Assembly (NCBI RefSeq): GCF_900100315.1
Contig: NZ_FNFF01000003.1
Span: forward strand, 157,688-221,687
Reading direction: 5' to 3'
Length of the DNA stretch: 64,000 bases
From: Streptomyces indicus
GTDB lineage: Bacteria; Actinomycetota; Actinomycetes; Streptomycetales; Streptomycetaceae
The notes below the pieces were generated by a model. That model saw only the letters and a program-made list of their open reading frames with translations. It was not told where the DNA came from and searched no databases. Both the position numbers and the translations under genes were made by a program. This document shows, one piece after another, positions 1 through 8,843 of this stretch (position 1 is its first letter; every line of letters starts with the position of its first letter).

Positions 1-731
1 GAGCCGAAACGATCCTGGTAGAACTGGTAGCCGAAGTAGCCGACGCCGCCGAGACCGCCGGCGAAGACCGCCGCCACGACCAGGCAGGCGCAGCCGCTGC
101 GGCGCTTCTTGCCGCCCTTGCCGCCGCGGCCCCTGCGGTCGCCGCGACCGCCACCGCGTCCGCGGTCGTCATCGTCGTAGCCGTCGTCATCGTCCCCGCC
201 GCCGGCGAAGAACGCGTGCTCGCCCTGGTCGGGACCCGGGTCCCAGTCGGGCTTCTGCTCGGGCACCGCGCGGCGGCGGCCCGGGGGCTGCGGCGGCGGG
301 TAGGCCTCGGGCGTGCGGTAGTGGTCGGGCTGGTCGCCGCCGTACTGCGCGGGCTGCCCGTAGGGTTCGGCACCCGCGCCGTACGAGGCCTGCTGGCCCG
401 TGTCCCAGCCGCCGTTGTAGTCGTGCTGCGGATAGCCGCCCTGCGAGCCGCCGCCGTAGGAGGCCTGCTGACCCGTGTCGTAGGAGGCCTGCTGACCGGT
501 GTCGTACGAGGAGTTGGCGCCCTCCCCGTATGCGGACTGCTGACCGGTGTCATACGACGCGTAGCCGTGCTGACCCGTGTCGTACTGCTGGGGCTGCTGC
601 GGGTAGTGCTGCGGCTGGCCGCCGTACGGACTCTGGCCACCGGCGGCCTGCTGTCCCCACCCCTGGTCCCCGTACAACGGGTCCTCGGGGTGCCACGGTT
701 CGGGGCCTCGGCCCCGGCCATACTCAGTCAT
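1..731 (-). CDS. mltG: Endolytic transglycosylase MltG, N-terminal part (cut by window edge)
   Basis: This is the 5' part of a gene reading leftward off the window. The visible 243 residues start at ATG 731 (MTEYGRGRGPEPW). They form a long Gly/Gln/Tyr/Pro-rich cytoplasmic tail with five DTGQ repeats, an acidic run of Asp residues, a basic Arg/Gly/Lys stretch, and then a single membrane segment (SGCACLVVAAVFAGGLGGVGYFGYQF). No catalytic YceG domain lies in the window. The identification rests on position directly downstream of alaS-ruvX, the conserved place of mltG in actinobacteria, and on the tail-plus-single-TM layout. MltG cleaves nascent peptidoglycan strands at the outer membrane face. 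The gap of 122 bp to ruvX may hold its own promoter. Confidence 0.8.
   Translation of the reverse strand, partial: MTEYGRGRGPEPWHPEDPLYGDQGWGQQAAGGQSPYGGQPQHYPQQPQQYDTGQHGYASYDTGQQSAYGEGANSSYDTGQQASYDTGQQASYGGGSQGGYPQHDYNGGWDTGQQASYGAGAEPYGQPAQYGGDQPDHYRTPEAYPPPQPPGRRRAVPEQKPDWDPGPDQGEHAFFAGGGDDDDGYDDDDRGRGGGRGDRRGRGGKGGKKRRSGCACLVVAAVFAGGLGGVGYFGYQFYQDRFG
390..584 (-). repeat. Imperfect repeats encoding DTGQ(Q/H) in the MltG tail
   Basis: Five copies of a motif encoding Y/W-DTGQ-Q/H lie in the N-terminal tail of MltG. The DNA under them is clearly repetitive, with blocks of the kind CTGCTGACCCGTGTC recurring at irregular intervals. The protein segment is low-complexity and probably disordered. 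Confidence 0.75.
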
Positions 732-853
732 CGATCCCCTACGAGCCGCGAGGCGGCCGCCGGTCGCCGCACGACCGGTTCCCTCCGCCTCTCCTGCTGC
801 ACGCCAAGCTGTTCGAACACCGGCGCATCGCGCGGAACGTTACCGTATCGCGA

Positions 854-1330
854 TCAGATGACCACTTCGACGCCCTCGCCCGGGGCTTTACCTGACGCCC
901 GTTCGGACTCCAGAGCGTTCTGAAGGATCACCACAGCGGCAGCCTGGTCGATGACAGAACGGCCCTTTTTGGACTTCACGCCCGAGGCGCGCAGTCCCTG
1001 ACTGGCCGTCACTGTGGTCATCCTCTCGTCGACCAGACGTACGGGAACGGGATGGATGCCCTTCGCCAGCTCCTGTGCGAAGGCCCGCACCTTGGCCGCG
1101 GCCGGCCCCTCGCCCCCGTTGAGGGAGCGAGGAAGACCGACTACCACCTCAATGGGTTCGTATTCCTCGACAAGTTGGCGCAGCCGGCGGTGGGCGGCCG
1201 GGACGTCGCGTCCCGGCACGGTCTCCACCGGGGTGGCGAGGATCCCGTCGGGGTCGCACGAGGCGACCCCGATCCGGGCGTCCCCGACGTCGATCGCGAG
1301 CCTGCGCCCGCGTCGCAGCCCTTCGGTCAT
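854..1330 (-). CDS. ruvX: RuvX/YqgF family Holliday junction resolvase-like protein
   Basis: The 158-residue protein has the RNase H-like fold signature of YqgF/RuvX: IDVGDARIGVA near residue 13 with the first acidic residue, a central VVGLPRSLNG block, VDERMTT with a conserved Glu, and a C-terminal SVIDQAAAVVILQ segment with a conserved Asp. Family members are implicated in pre-16S rRNA 5' end processing and possibly junction resolution. The start ATG at 1330 overlaps the alaS stop by one base (TAATG), so translation is coupled to alaS. Length is typical for the family. Sequence alone does not decide between the rRNA and recombination roles. Confidence 0.93.
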   Translation of the reverse strand: MTEGLRRGRRLAIDVGDARIGVASCDPDGILATPVETVPGRDVPAAHRRLRQLVEEYEPIEVVVGLPRSLNGGEGPAAAKVRAFAQELAKGIHPVPVRLVDERMTTVTASQGLRASGVKSKKGRSVIDQAAAVVILQNALESERASGKAPGEGVEVVI

Positions 1331-3999
1331 TACGCGGTCTCGGCCACGAGGCGCTCGACGGCGGCCATCGCCTCGCCGATGGCGGCCGGGTTCTGGCCGC
1401 CGCCCTGGGCCACGTCCGGCTTGCCGCCGCCTCCGCCGCCGAGGGTCTTGGCGGCCGTACGGACCAGGTCGCCGGCCTTGAGGCCGCGCTCGCGCGCCGC
1501 CTCGTTGGTGGCGATGACCGTGAGCGGCTTGCCGTTGGCGGTGGTGAACAGGGCGACCACGGCCGGGCGGTCGGACGGGATGCGGCCGCGTACGTCGAGG
1601 ACCAGCTTGCGCAGGTCGTCGGCGCCGGTGCCGTCGGGCACCTGGCCAGTGACGAGGGCGACGCCGCGTACGTCCTGGGCGCCCTGGGCGAGACCGGCGG
1701 CGGCCTGGAGCACCTTCTCCGCGCGGAACTTCTCGATCTCCTTCTCGGCGTCCTTCAGCTTGCCGAGCATGGCGGAGATCTTCTCCGGGAGCTCCTCGGA
1801 GCGGCCCTTGACCAGCTCCTGGATCTGGGCGACGACCGTGTGCTCACGGGCGAGGAAGTTGTACGCGTCCACGCCGACGAGGGCCTCGATACGGCGCACA
1901 CCCGAGCCGATCGACGATTCGCCGAGCAGCTTCACCAGGCCGAGCTGGGCGGTGTTGTGGACGTGGGTGCCGCCGCACAGTTCCTTGGAGAAGTCGCCGA
2001 TGGTCACGACGCGCACGCGCTCGCCGTACTTCTCGCCGAACTCGGCGATGGCGCCCTGCTTCTTGGCCTCGTCGATCGACATGACCTCGGCCTGGACGTC
2101 GAGTTCGCGGGCGAGAACTTCGTTGATCTTCTGCTCGACGTCGGTCATCACGGCCGTCGGTACGGCGGACGGGGAGCCGAAGTCGAAGCGGAAGCGGCCG
2201 GGCTGGTTCTCGGAACCGGCCTGGGCGGCCTGCGGGCCGAGCGCGTCGCGCAGGGCCTGGTGGGTGAGGTGCGTGGCCGAGTGGGCGCGGGCGATGGCGC
2301 GGCGGCGCATCACGTCGATGACGGCCTGGGCCGGGGCGCCGACGGTGACCTCACCGACCTGGACGACGCCCTTGTGCACGTAGACGCCGGGGACGGGCTT
2401 CTGACAGTCGCGGACCTCGACGACAGCGCCGGAGTGCAGCTTGATGCGGCCGGTGTCGCCGATCTGGCCGCCGCCCTCGGCGTAGAAGGGGGTGCGGTCG
2501 AGGACGATCTCGACCTCGTCGCCCTCGACGGCGGCGGGCGAGGGCACACCGTTGACGAGGATGCCGACGACCTTGGACTCGCCCTCGGTGGAGGTGTAGC
2601 CGATGAAGTCGGTGGCGCCGGCGTTGTCCGCGATCTCGCGGTAGCCGGACATGTCGGCGTGGCCGGTCTTCTTGGCCTGGGCGTCGGCCTTGGCGCGGTC
2701 CCGCTGCTCCTTCATGAGGCGGCGGAAGCCTTCCTCGTCCACCGAGAGGCCCTGTTCGGCGGCCATCTCGAGGGTGAGGTCGATCGGGAAGCCCCAGGTG
2801 TCGTGGAGCAGGAACGCCTTGTCGCCGGAGAGCACGGAGCCGCCCGCGGCCTTGGTCTCGGTGACGGCGGTGTCGAGGATGTTCGTGCCGCCCTTGAGCG
2901 CCTTGAGGAAGGCGGCCTCTTCGGCGAGCGCGACGGTCTCGATCCGCTGGCGGTCGGTGACCAGCTCGGGGTACTGCTGCCCCATCGTGTCGATGACGAC
3001 GTCGATGAGGTCCTTGACGACCGGGCCGGTGGCGCCGAGCAGGCGCATGTTGCGGATGGCGCGGCGCATGATGCGGCGCAGCACGTAGCCGCGGCCCTCG
3101 TTGCCGGGGGTCACGCCGTCACCGATGAGCATCACGGAGGTGCGCATGTGGTCGGTGACCACGCGCAGCGAGACGTCCGAGGCCTGGGCGGCGCCGTAGC
3201 GGACGCCGGTGAGCTCGGTGGCCTTGTCGATCACGACACGGGAGGTGTCGATCTCGTACATGTTCTGCACGCCCTGAAGGATCATGGCGAGGCGCTCGAG
3301 GCCGAGACCGGTGTCGATGTTCTGCGAGGGCAGGTCGCCGAGGATCTCGAAGTCGTCCTTGCCGGTGCCCGGGCCGCGCTCGTACTGCATGAAGACCAGG
3401 TTCCAGATCTCCACGTAGCGCTCGTCGTTGACCGCCGGGCCGCCCTCTTCGCCGAACTCGGGGCCGCGGTCGTAGTTGATCTCCGAGCACGGGCCGCAGG
3501 GGCCGGGGACGCCCATGGACCAGAAGTTGTCCTTCTTGCCCAGGCGCTGGATGCGCTCCTTCGGCACGCCGACGACCTCGTGCCAGATGCGCTCGGCCTC
3601 GTCGTCGTCGAGGTAGACGGTGATCCAGAGCTTCTCCGGCTCCAGGCCGTAACCACCCTTGTCCTGAGGGCTGGTGAGCAGCTCCCAGGCGTACTTGATG
3701 GCGCCTTCCTTGAAGTAGTCGCCGAAGGAGAAGTTGCCGCACATCTGGAAGAACGTGCCGTGCCGCGTGGTCTTGCCGACCTCTTCGATGTCGGGCGTGC
3801 GCACGCACTTCTGCACGCTGGTCACGCGCGGCGCGGGCGGCTTGGTCTCGCCCAGGAAGTAGGGCTTGAACGGCACCATGCCGGCCGGGACGAGGAGCAG
3901 CGTCGGGTCGTCTGCGATCAGCGACGCCGACGGCACGACCTTGTGCCCACGCTCCTCGAAGAAGCTCAGCCAGCGGCGGCGGATTTCAGCCGACTCCAT
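1330..3999 (-). CDS. alaS: Alanyl-tRNA synthetase
   Basis: This 889-residue class II synthetase charges tRNA-Ala in the cytoplasm. The order is: N-terminal catalytic core ([18 protein letters not shown], then a core with NFWSMG and GPCGPCSEI), tRNA-recognition region, editing domain with [11 protein letters not shown] and the zinc-binding CGGTHVHN motif, a coiled-coil stretch, and a C-terminal DHHA1 domain ending in a Gly-rich [15 protein letters not shown] segment. Length is normal and the frame is intact. The start ATG at 3999 overlaps the stop of the small upstream gene by one base, and its own stop overlaps ruvX, so the genes form one compact operon running towards mltG. Confidence 0.98.
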   Translation of the reverse strand: MESAEIRRRWLSFFEERGHKVVPSASLIADDPTLLLVPAGMVPFKPYFLGETKPPAPRVTSVQKCVRTPDIEEVGKTTRHGTFFQMCGNFSFGDYFKEGAIKYAWELLTSPQDKGGYGLEPEKLWITVYLDDDEAERIWHEVVGVPKERIQRLGKKDNFWSMGVPGPCGPCSEINYDRGPEFGEEGGPAVNDERYVEIWNLVFMQYERGPGTGKDDFEILGDLPSQNIDTGLGLERLAMILQGVQNMYEIDTSRVVIDKATELTGVRYGAAQASDVSLRVVTDHMRTSVMLIGDGVTPGNEGRGYVLRRIMRRAIRNMRLLGATGPVVKDLIDVVIDTMGQQYPELVTDRQRIETVALAEEAAFLKALKGGTNILDTAVTETKAAGGSVLSGDKAFLLHDTWGFPIDLTLEMAAEQGLSVDEEGFRRLMKEQRDRAKADAQAKKTGHADMSGYREIADNAGATDFIGYTSTEGESKVVGILVNGVPSPAAVEGDEVEIVLDRTPFYAEGGGQIGDTGRIKLHSGAVVEVRDCQKPVPGVYVHKGVVQVGEVTVGAPAQAVIDVMRRRAIARAHSATHLTHQALRDALGPQAAQAGSENQPGRFRFDFGSPSAVPTAVMTDVEQKINEVLARELDVQAEVMSIDEAKKQGAIAEFGEKYGERVRVVTIGDFSKELCGGTHVHNTAQLGLVKLLGESSIGSGVRRIEALVGVDAYNFLAREHTVVAQIQELVKGRSEELPEKISAMLGKLKDAEKEIEKFRAEKVLQAAAGLAQGAQDVRGVALVTGQVPDGTGADDLRKLVLDVRGRIPSDRPAVVALFTTANGKPLTVIATNEAARERGLKAGDLVRTAAKTLGGGGGGKPDVAQGGGQNPAAIGEAMAAVERLVAETA

Positions 4000-4364
4000 C
4001 AGTGGTCCTCATTCCGGTTGTACGTGTACGAGCCGTTCTCGTACGTCTGGTGCGAAGTGATCTGGTGCTTGCGGGAGCCCGGTGCGCGGTTCTCGATCGC
4101 CACCACCCGCCGCTGGGCGGGCAGTTCGGCGTCCGGGTCGTGCTCCAGGCCGAGTGCCTCGCCGAGTTCGGCCTCGCGCTGGGCCATACCGGCCCGTACG
4201 TCGAGGGCGAAGTCCTTGAGCCGGTGGCCCGCGTCGATCGCCTTGTTGGCGGCCTGGGCCGCGAGGCTCTCGGGGGTCAGCTGCTTGATCTTGCGGTTGA
4301 CCTTGGTGGTGGCCCACACGCCGGCGGCTGCGCCCGCGGTGAACCAGAACGTACGGCGGAACAT
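3999..4364 (-). CDS. Small membrane-associated protein, DUF6167-like
   Basis: This 121-residue protein begins [43 protein letters not shown]. One short hydrophobic segment at residues 5-20 is followed by an amphipathic helical region and a polar C-terminus rich in Tyr/Asn. It resembles the DUF6167 proteins found beside alaS in Streptomyces. The function is unknown. It lies between a DUF948 protein (6 bp upstream) and alaS (1-bp overlap), so it is cotranscribed and probably a small envelope-associated partner of the DUF948 protein. The family label is from memory of similar proteins and was not searched. Confidence 0.8.
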   Translation of the reverse strand: MFRRTFWFTAGAAAGVWATTKVNRKIKQLTPESLAAQAANKAIDAGHRLKDFALDVRAGMAQREAELGEALGLEHDPDAELPAQRRVVAIENRAPGSRKHQITSHQTYENGSYTYNRNEDH

Positions 4365-4370
4365 GCTGCG

Positions 4371-4838
4371 TCAGTCCCTCGCGTTCCTGTCGTTCCGCTT
4401 GCCCCGGCGAGCGGCCGGCACGGCCCGGCCCACGATCACCGTACGCCTGGGCGTCTTGCGCGGCATTCTCTGAGAATCACCGGTCGCACCGCCCTTGCGC
4501 CCTGCGACGGCCCTGCGCACCCCGTAACCGAAGGCCGCGACCTTGACGAGAGGGCCGCCGAAGGTGGAGGCGACCGTGGTGGACAGCGCGGAGGCGTTGG
4601 AGGTGACCTCCTGGACGTCCGTGGCGATGGCGTCGACCCGGTCGAGCTGGGTCTGCGCGGAGCGCACGGTCGCGGAGGCGTCGGCGAGCAGCGGCACGGC
4701 CTGCTCGGTCACGTCCGCCACGAGCTTGGTGGTCGCCTTGAGCGTCTGCGCGAGCCTCGCCAGCGCGACGGCGAGGAACGAGACCAGGATCGCCCAGAAG
4801 ACGGCCACGAGGATCCCGGCCACCTCACCACCGGTCAC
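4371..4838 (-). CDS. DUF948 domain membrane protein
   Basis: The protein begins VTGGEVAGILVAVFWAILVSFLAVALARLAQTLKATTKLV. A single N-terminal TM helix (about residues 5-27) is followed by a heptad-rich helical segment (LVADVTEQAVPLLADASATVRSAQTQLDRVDAIATDVQEVTSNASAL is the span, residues about 37-85), typical of DUF948, and a basic Arg/Lys tail. I chose GTG 4838 because a purine-rich AGAGAGCGG lies upstream and the membrane helix then starts near the N-terminus. The frame is open to ATG 4967, which would add 43 charged residues unlike the family. DUF948 proteins are of unknown function. It heads the run towards alaS. Confidence 0.82.
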   Translation of the reverse strand: MTGGEVAGILVAVFWAILVSFLAVALARLAQTLKATTKLVADVTEQAVPLLADASATVRSAQTQLDRVDAIATDVQEVTSNASALSTTVASTFGGPLVKVAAFGYGVRRAVAGRKGGATGDSQRMPRKTPRRTVIVGRAVPAARRGKRNDRNARD

Positions 4839-5064
4839 GCTGCACCGCTCTCTGCTGTCGGGGCCTCGGAGCGCTGAGCTCCTGCGGAAGGCCCGGGCTC
4901 TGCGAAATCGCTCGGGCTCCTGCGGGACGCTCGCACTCCTTCGGGGCTTGCGAGCCTTGTCGGCCATGGATAAGTCGTGTCCGACCTTATCGCGCCGGGC
5001 CTGGCGCTCCGTACCGGATTCCCGCTCAGCGCGCGGGGAGTTGCCTGATCCGATTGTACGGAGT

Positions 5065-5082
5065 GCGTACGCCTGAGTACGC
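5065..5082. promoter_or_regulatory. Inverted repeat GCGTAC-N6-GTACGC upstream of the STAND ATPase
   Basis: Perfect 6-bp arms separated by six bases sit 11 bp before the chosen ATG at 5093, in the divergent gap between the DUF948 gene and the ATPase gene. Symmetry and position suggest an operator. No regulator can be assigned. Confidence 0.4.
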
Positions 5083-5092
5083 TGCGTTCCCC

Positions 5093-7252
5093 ATGCGACG
5101 GTCTCAGCGCCCCCTTGCGGGCGCGCCCTCGGGCAATCTCCCCATCGAACTCGACGCGTTCGTCGGACGGACGGCCGAACTGGCCGAGCTGGACGCCCTG
5201 ATGGACACGGCGCGTCTGGTCACGGTGGTGGGGACCGGCGGCGTGGGGAAGTCCCGTACCGCCCTGCGGGCCGCCTCGCTGCACCGCGCGCCGGCCGACG
5301 GGATCTGGCTGGTGGAGCTGGCCTCGGTGCGGGAGGCCGATCTGGTCGAGCACGCCCTCGTCGAGACCTTCGGCCTGACCGACCACACGGGGCGTCCGCC
5401 GCGGACCGTCCTGCTCGACCATCTCGCCGAGCGTGAACTGCTGCTCGTGGTCGACGGGTTCGAGCATCTCGCCGAGCCGTGCGGCGCCCTGGTGCGCACG
5501 CTGCTGCGCCGCTGCCCCGGCCTGCGGGTGCTCGCCTCGGGCCGTCGCCCGCTCAATGTGGAGGGTGAGCGCATCCTCGCGCTCGGGCCGCTGCCGGAGC
5601 GGGACGCGGTCGCGCTGCTGGCCGAGCGCGCCGCCCTGTCCGATACGCGGGACGCGGACACCCTGGCCGAGGTCTGCCGGCGCCTGGACGGGATCCCGCT
5701 CGCCGTGGAGCTGGCGGCGGGCCGGCTGCGCGCCCTGTCCCCGGCCGGGCTCCTGGAGCGGCTCGACGACCGCTTCGCCCTCCTGACCGGCGGCACCAGC
5801 GGGGCGCTCCCCCGCCATCAGACGCTGCGGACGACGGTCGGCTGGAGCCATGAGCTGTGCGGCCCGGCCGAGCGTCTGCTGTGGTCCCGCCTGTCGGTGT
5901 TCACCGGGGCCTTCGACCTCGATGCGGCGGAGTACGTGTGCGGCGGCCACGGCCTGGAGTCGCCGGAGGTGCTCGATGTCCTGGAGGCGCTGCTCACCCA
6001 GTCCGTCCTGGCGCGCGAGGAGTCCCCGACCGGTGTGCGCTACCGCATGCTGGACACGGTCAGGGCGTACGGAGCCGAGTGGCTGGCGGCCTCCGGGGAC
6101 GCCGGGCGGATGCGGCGCCGGCACCGCGACTGGTACATGGGCCTGGCGACGTACTGCGAACTCGACTGGTTCTCGCCGCGGCAGACCGCCGTCGCCACCC
6201 GGATCGAGGCCGAACTGCCGCATCTGCGGGCCGCGTTGGAGTTCTGTCTGACCGAGCCCGGCGAGGCCCACCTGGGCCAGTACCTGGCGGGCACGCTGTG
6301 GTTCTACTGGGTCGGCTGCGGCCGGCTCGCCGAGGGCCGGCACTGGCTGGACCGCGCGGTGGAGCTGGACGGCGCGGAGGACTACCCGGAGTCCCGCCTC
6401 AAGGCGCTGTGGGTGCTCGGTTACGTGGCGATCCTGCAAGGCGGCACGGTGGACGCGCTGGCCGCGCTCCAGGAGTGCCGAGACGAGGCCGACCGTACGG
6501 ACAACCCGCTCGCCGTGGCGTACGCCGTGCACCGGATGGGCTGTCTCGCGCTGGTCACCGACGACATGGAGCGGGCGGAGCTGCTGTTCCGCGAGGCGCT
6601 CGTGCGCTACCGGCAGCTGGGCGAGCTCAACAGCAATGTCCTGATGGGGCAGGTGGAGCTCGCCATGTCCCTGGTGTTCCAGGGGGACCTGCCGGCCGCC
6701 CTCGCCCTGTGCGAGGAGGTCGAGGAGATCTGCCGCGAGCACGGGGAGCGCTGGACGCGTGCGTACGCGCTGTATGTGATCGCGTATGCGGCCTGGACCC
6801 GCGGCGAGTACGTCCGCGCCAGGGAGCTGCTGCGCGAGTGCATCACCATCGACCACACGTTCCGCGACCTGGTGGGTCTGGTGCTCGCGATCGAGCTGCT
6901 AGCCCTGGTCACGGCGAGCGAGGGCGATCCGGCCGAGGCCGCGGTCCTTCAGGGTGCGGCGGAGCCGGTGTGGGGTTCGGTGGGGCTGCCGCTGTTCGGT
7001 TCGGGCTACTTCAGTTCGCCGCGTGCGCTGTGCCGGCAGCAGGCGGGCGAGCTGCTGGGGCGGGCACGGTACGAACGGTGCCTCGCGAAGGGCAAGGCGC
7101 TGACGCTCGACGAGGCGGTGGAGCGCGCGCTGGCCTCGCAGCAACCGGCGGCCCCCGCGGCGCCGAAGGTCAGCGTGCCCCGGCCGGGACGCTCCGACGG
7201 AACGCGAAAGCCCGCCGGCTCCCCCGCCAAGGGCGGGGAAGCGGCGGGCTGA
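5093..7252 (+). CDS. STAND-type (NB-ARC-like) ATPase with C-terminal helical repeats
   Basis: The start ATG 5093 gives 719 residues. A P-loop NTPase comes first: FVGRTAEL, Walker A GTGGVGKS at 47-54, Walker B LLLVVD at 116-121, LASGRRPL sensor region, and the GIPLAVELAAGRL helix typical of AfsR/LuxR-type regulators. A winged-helix-like segment (LLWSRLSVFTGAFDLDAAE) and a long region of TPR-like helical pairs follow. Unlike related SARP or LuxR regulators it has no DNA-binding domain at either end, so it may be a signal-sensing switch acting through a partner. A longer start at GTG/ATG 5054 adds 13 residues and has no better ribosome site. The last codons lie inside a terminator hairpin. Confidence 0.85.
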   Translation: MRRSQRPLAGAPSGNLPIELDAFVGRTAELAELDALMDTARLVTVVGTGGVGKSRTALRAASLHRAPADGIWLVELASVREADLVEHALVETFGLTDHTGRPPRTVLLDHLAERELLLVVDGFEHLAEPCGALVRTLLRRCPGLRVLASGRRPLNVEGERILALGPLPERDAVALLAERAALSDTRDADTLAEVCRRLDGIPLAVELAAGRLRALSPAGLLERLDDRFALLTGGTSGALPRHQTLRTTVGWSHELCGPAERLLWSRLSVFTGAFDLDAAEYVCGGHGLESPEVLDVLEALLTQSVLAREESPTGVRYRMLDTVRAYGAEWLAASGDAGRMRRRHRDWYMGLATYCELDWFSPRQTAVATRIEAELPHLRAALEFCLTEPGEAHLGQYLAGTLWFYWVGCGRLAEGRHWLDRAVELDGAEDYPESRLKALWVLGYVAILQGGTVDALAALQECRDEADRTDNPLAVAYAVHRMGCLALVTDDMERAELLFREALVRYRQLGELNSNVLMGQVELAMSLVFQGDLPAALALCEEVEEICREHGERWTRAYALYVIAYAAWTRGEYVRARELLRECITIDHTFRDLVGLVLAIELLALVTASEGDPAEAAVLQGAAEPVWGSVGLPLFGSGYFSSPRALCRQQAGELLGRARYERCLAKGKALTLDEAVERALASQQPAAPAAPKVSVPRPGRSDGTRKPAGSPAKGGEAAG
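7209..7250. terminator. Nested hairpin at the end of the STAND ATPase gene
   Basis: Outer arms AGCCCGCCG (7209-7217) and CGGCGGGCT (7242-7250) enclose inner arms CCCCGCC and GGCGGGG. The structure overlaps the last codons and the stop of the ATPase gene and lies between convergent genes (rpsD ends at 7283), so it can serve both strands. Confidence 0.7.
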
Positions 7253-7282
7253 CCGCGGAAGGGTCCTACGCCTGCTGGGAAA

Positions 7283-7897
7283 TCAGCGGGCGTAGTACTC
7301 GACGACGAGCTGCTCGTCGCAGATGACCGGGATTTCCTTGCGGTTCGGGTCACGGTCCAGGCGGAAGGCCAGGGCCTTCAGGTTGACCTGGAGGTAACGC
7401 GGGGTCTCGCCCTCGGGGGCGAAGCCGCCCTCACGCGCGACCTGGAACAGCGGCTTCTCGCGGGAGCGCTCGCGGACGGTCACGACGTCGTCGGGACGGA
7501 CGCGGAAGGACGGCTTGTCGACCTTGCCGCCGTTGACCTCGATGTGGCCGTGGACGACCATCTGGCGGGCCTGGTAGATGGTGCGGGCGATGCCCGAACG
7601 CAGGACCAGGGCGTCGAGACGGCGCTCGAGCTCGACGATCAGCGCCTCACCGGTCTTGCCCTGCACCTTGCTGGCGCGCTCGTAGGCACGGACCAGCTGG
7701 CGCTCCGACACGTCGTACTGGGCGCGCAGACGCTGCTTCTCGAGCAGACGGACCTTGTAGTCCGACGTCTGCTTGCGGCCACGGCCGTGCTCGCCCGGCG
7801 GGTAGGGACGGGCCTCGAAGTACTTGACGGCCTTCGGCGTCAGCGCAATGCCGAGCGCACGGGACTTCTTGACCTTGGGACGCGACTGGTTAGGCAC
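7283..7897 (-). CDS. rpsD: 30S ribosomal protein S4
   Basis: The 204-residue protein has the S4 N-terminal domain ([26 protein letters not shown]) and an S4 RNA-binding domain ([41 protein letters not shown]). The N-terminal zinc-binding cysteines found in many S4 proteins are absent, so this is the zinc-free form. The start GTG 7897 is preceded by GGAGG and GGAG. In Streptomyces rpsD stands alone, away from the alpha operon, as here. Its promoter must lie near or over the iron box at 7921-7939 and the start of the divergent DUF2470 gene, so iron control of S4 is conceivable but unproven. Confidence 0.97.
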   Translation of the reverse strand: MPNQSRPKVKKSRALGIALTPKAVKYFEARPYPPGEHGRGRKQTSDYKVRLLEKQRLRAQYDVSERQLVRAYERASKVQGKTGEALIVELERRLDALVLRSGIARTIYQARQMVVHGHIEVNGGKVDKPSFRVRPDDVVTVRERSREKPLFQVAREGGFAPEGETPRYLQVNLKALAFRLDRDPNRKEIPVICDEQLVVEYYAR

Positions 7898-7920
7898 GTT
7901 CTCCAGACCTCCGAAATAGG

Positions 7921-7939
7921 TTAGGTTAGGCTCACCTTA
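7921..7939. promoter_or_regulatory. DmdR/IdeR iron box
   Basis: The 19-bp sequence TTAGGTTAGGCTCACCTTA differs at one position from the Streptomyces DmdR1 / DtxR-family consensus TTAGGTTAGGCTCACCTAA. It overlaps a plausible -10 hexamer (TAGGTT) and ends 14 bp before the ATG of the DUF2470 gene. Binding of iron-loaded repressor should block transcription when iron is plentiful. Confidence 0.88.
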
Positions 7940-7953
7940 CTTAAGGAGACCGC

Positions 7954-8796
7954 ATGTCTCGCCCAGGGAACACCACACCCATCACGGACAGCACGAAGAA
8001 CGCCGATGCAGCGCACGCACAAGAAGGCGGCGTCGAAGGCATCGACATGACGGCGGGCCGATCAGATCGTGGTCAGCCGCATCCCAGCGGGCTTGAACTC
8101 GCCCGACTGCCGTCAGCAGCCGAACGCACACGAACTCTCGTACAGAGTACATGCTCCGCGGTGCTGCTCGTCCCCGGGTCCGTGCGCGCACCCCAGGAGC
8201 TGCTCATGCCGCTCGCCCGCGAGGTGACCCCGGAAGGCGATGTGCTGCTTGTGTTCCCGGCCGATGCCCCGCCGGTGCGGGCGGCCACGCACGCGCAGGA
8301 CGACGAGCTCCAGGCCGTGCTGGAGATCACGGACGTCGCCCCCGTCGCCGTCCCCCACCGTATCCGGGGACGGGCCTGGCTCTCGGGCTGGCTGACGCAG
8401 GTGCCGGAACGGGCCGAGCCCGGCCGGATGGCGCTGCGTCTGGAGGTCGGCGAGATCTCCGTGGACGACCTGTGGGGCTCGGAGAAGGTCGAGCCGGACG
8501 CCTTCGCCGCGGCGGCGGCCGATCCCCTCGTCGAGCACGAGGCCGAGCTGCTTCAGCATCTGCACGCGGGCCACGGGGACCAGGTGCGGCTCCTCGGTTC
8601 GCTGCTCGGCGAGCGGGCCGGGCTCGCGAGCACCGAGCGCGCGGTGCCGCTGGCGCTCGACCGGTTCGGGCTGCGGATCCGGTTCACCGGTGACGGGCGC
8701 TGCTTCGACGCCCGCTTCGATTTCCCGGAGCCGGTGCGCGGGGTCACGGATCTGCGGCGGGCGATGCACCAGTTGTTCACGGCTGCCGCGGACTGA
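7954..8796 (+). CDS. DUF2470 (HugZ C-terminal-like) protein, iron-box controlled
   Basis: This 280-residue protein begins at ATG 7954 with AAGGAG five bases upstream. The middle (LVQSTCSAVLLVPGS, through RIRGRAWLSGWL) resembles a split-barrel flavin/heme-binding fold. The C-terminus (DPLVEHEAELLQHLHAGHGDQVRLLGSLL then VPLALDRFGLRIRFTGDGRCFDARFDFPEPV) matches DUF2470, the domain attached to HugZ-type heme-degrading proteins. The first about 45 residues are polar and poorly conserved-looking. Together with the iron box directly upstream this suggests a role in heme or iron use under iron limitation. That role is inference; heme-ligand residues cannot be confirmed by eye. Confidence 0.85.
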   Translation: MSRPGNTTPITDSTKNADAAHAQEGGVEGIDMTAGRSDRGQPHPSGLELARLPSAAERTRTLVQSTCSAVLLVPGSVRAPQELLMPLAREVTPEGDVLLVFPADAPPVRAATHAQDDELQAVLEITDVAPVAVPHRIRGRAWLSGWLTQVPERAEPGRMALRLEVGEISVDDLWGSEKVEPDAFAAAAADPLVEHEAELLQHLHAGHGDQVRLLGSLLGERAGLASTERAVPLALDRFGLRIRFTGDGRCFDARFDFPEPVRGVTDLRRAMHQLFTAAAD

Positions 8797-8843
8797 GCCG
8801 CCCTCCGGTCCTTCGGGCGCCCCTCACGTTGTCGGGCGCCCTC

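Noticed and set aside
1840..4473. Very long open frame on the plus strand antisense to alaS (about 880 residues)
   Set aside because: Third-position GC bias makes antisense frames open in high-GC genomes. The translation is an Ala/Gly/Val/Leu/Asp/His-biased string without domain signals, and alaS on the other strand is unmistakable.
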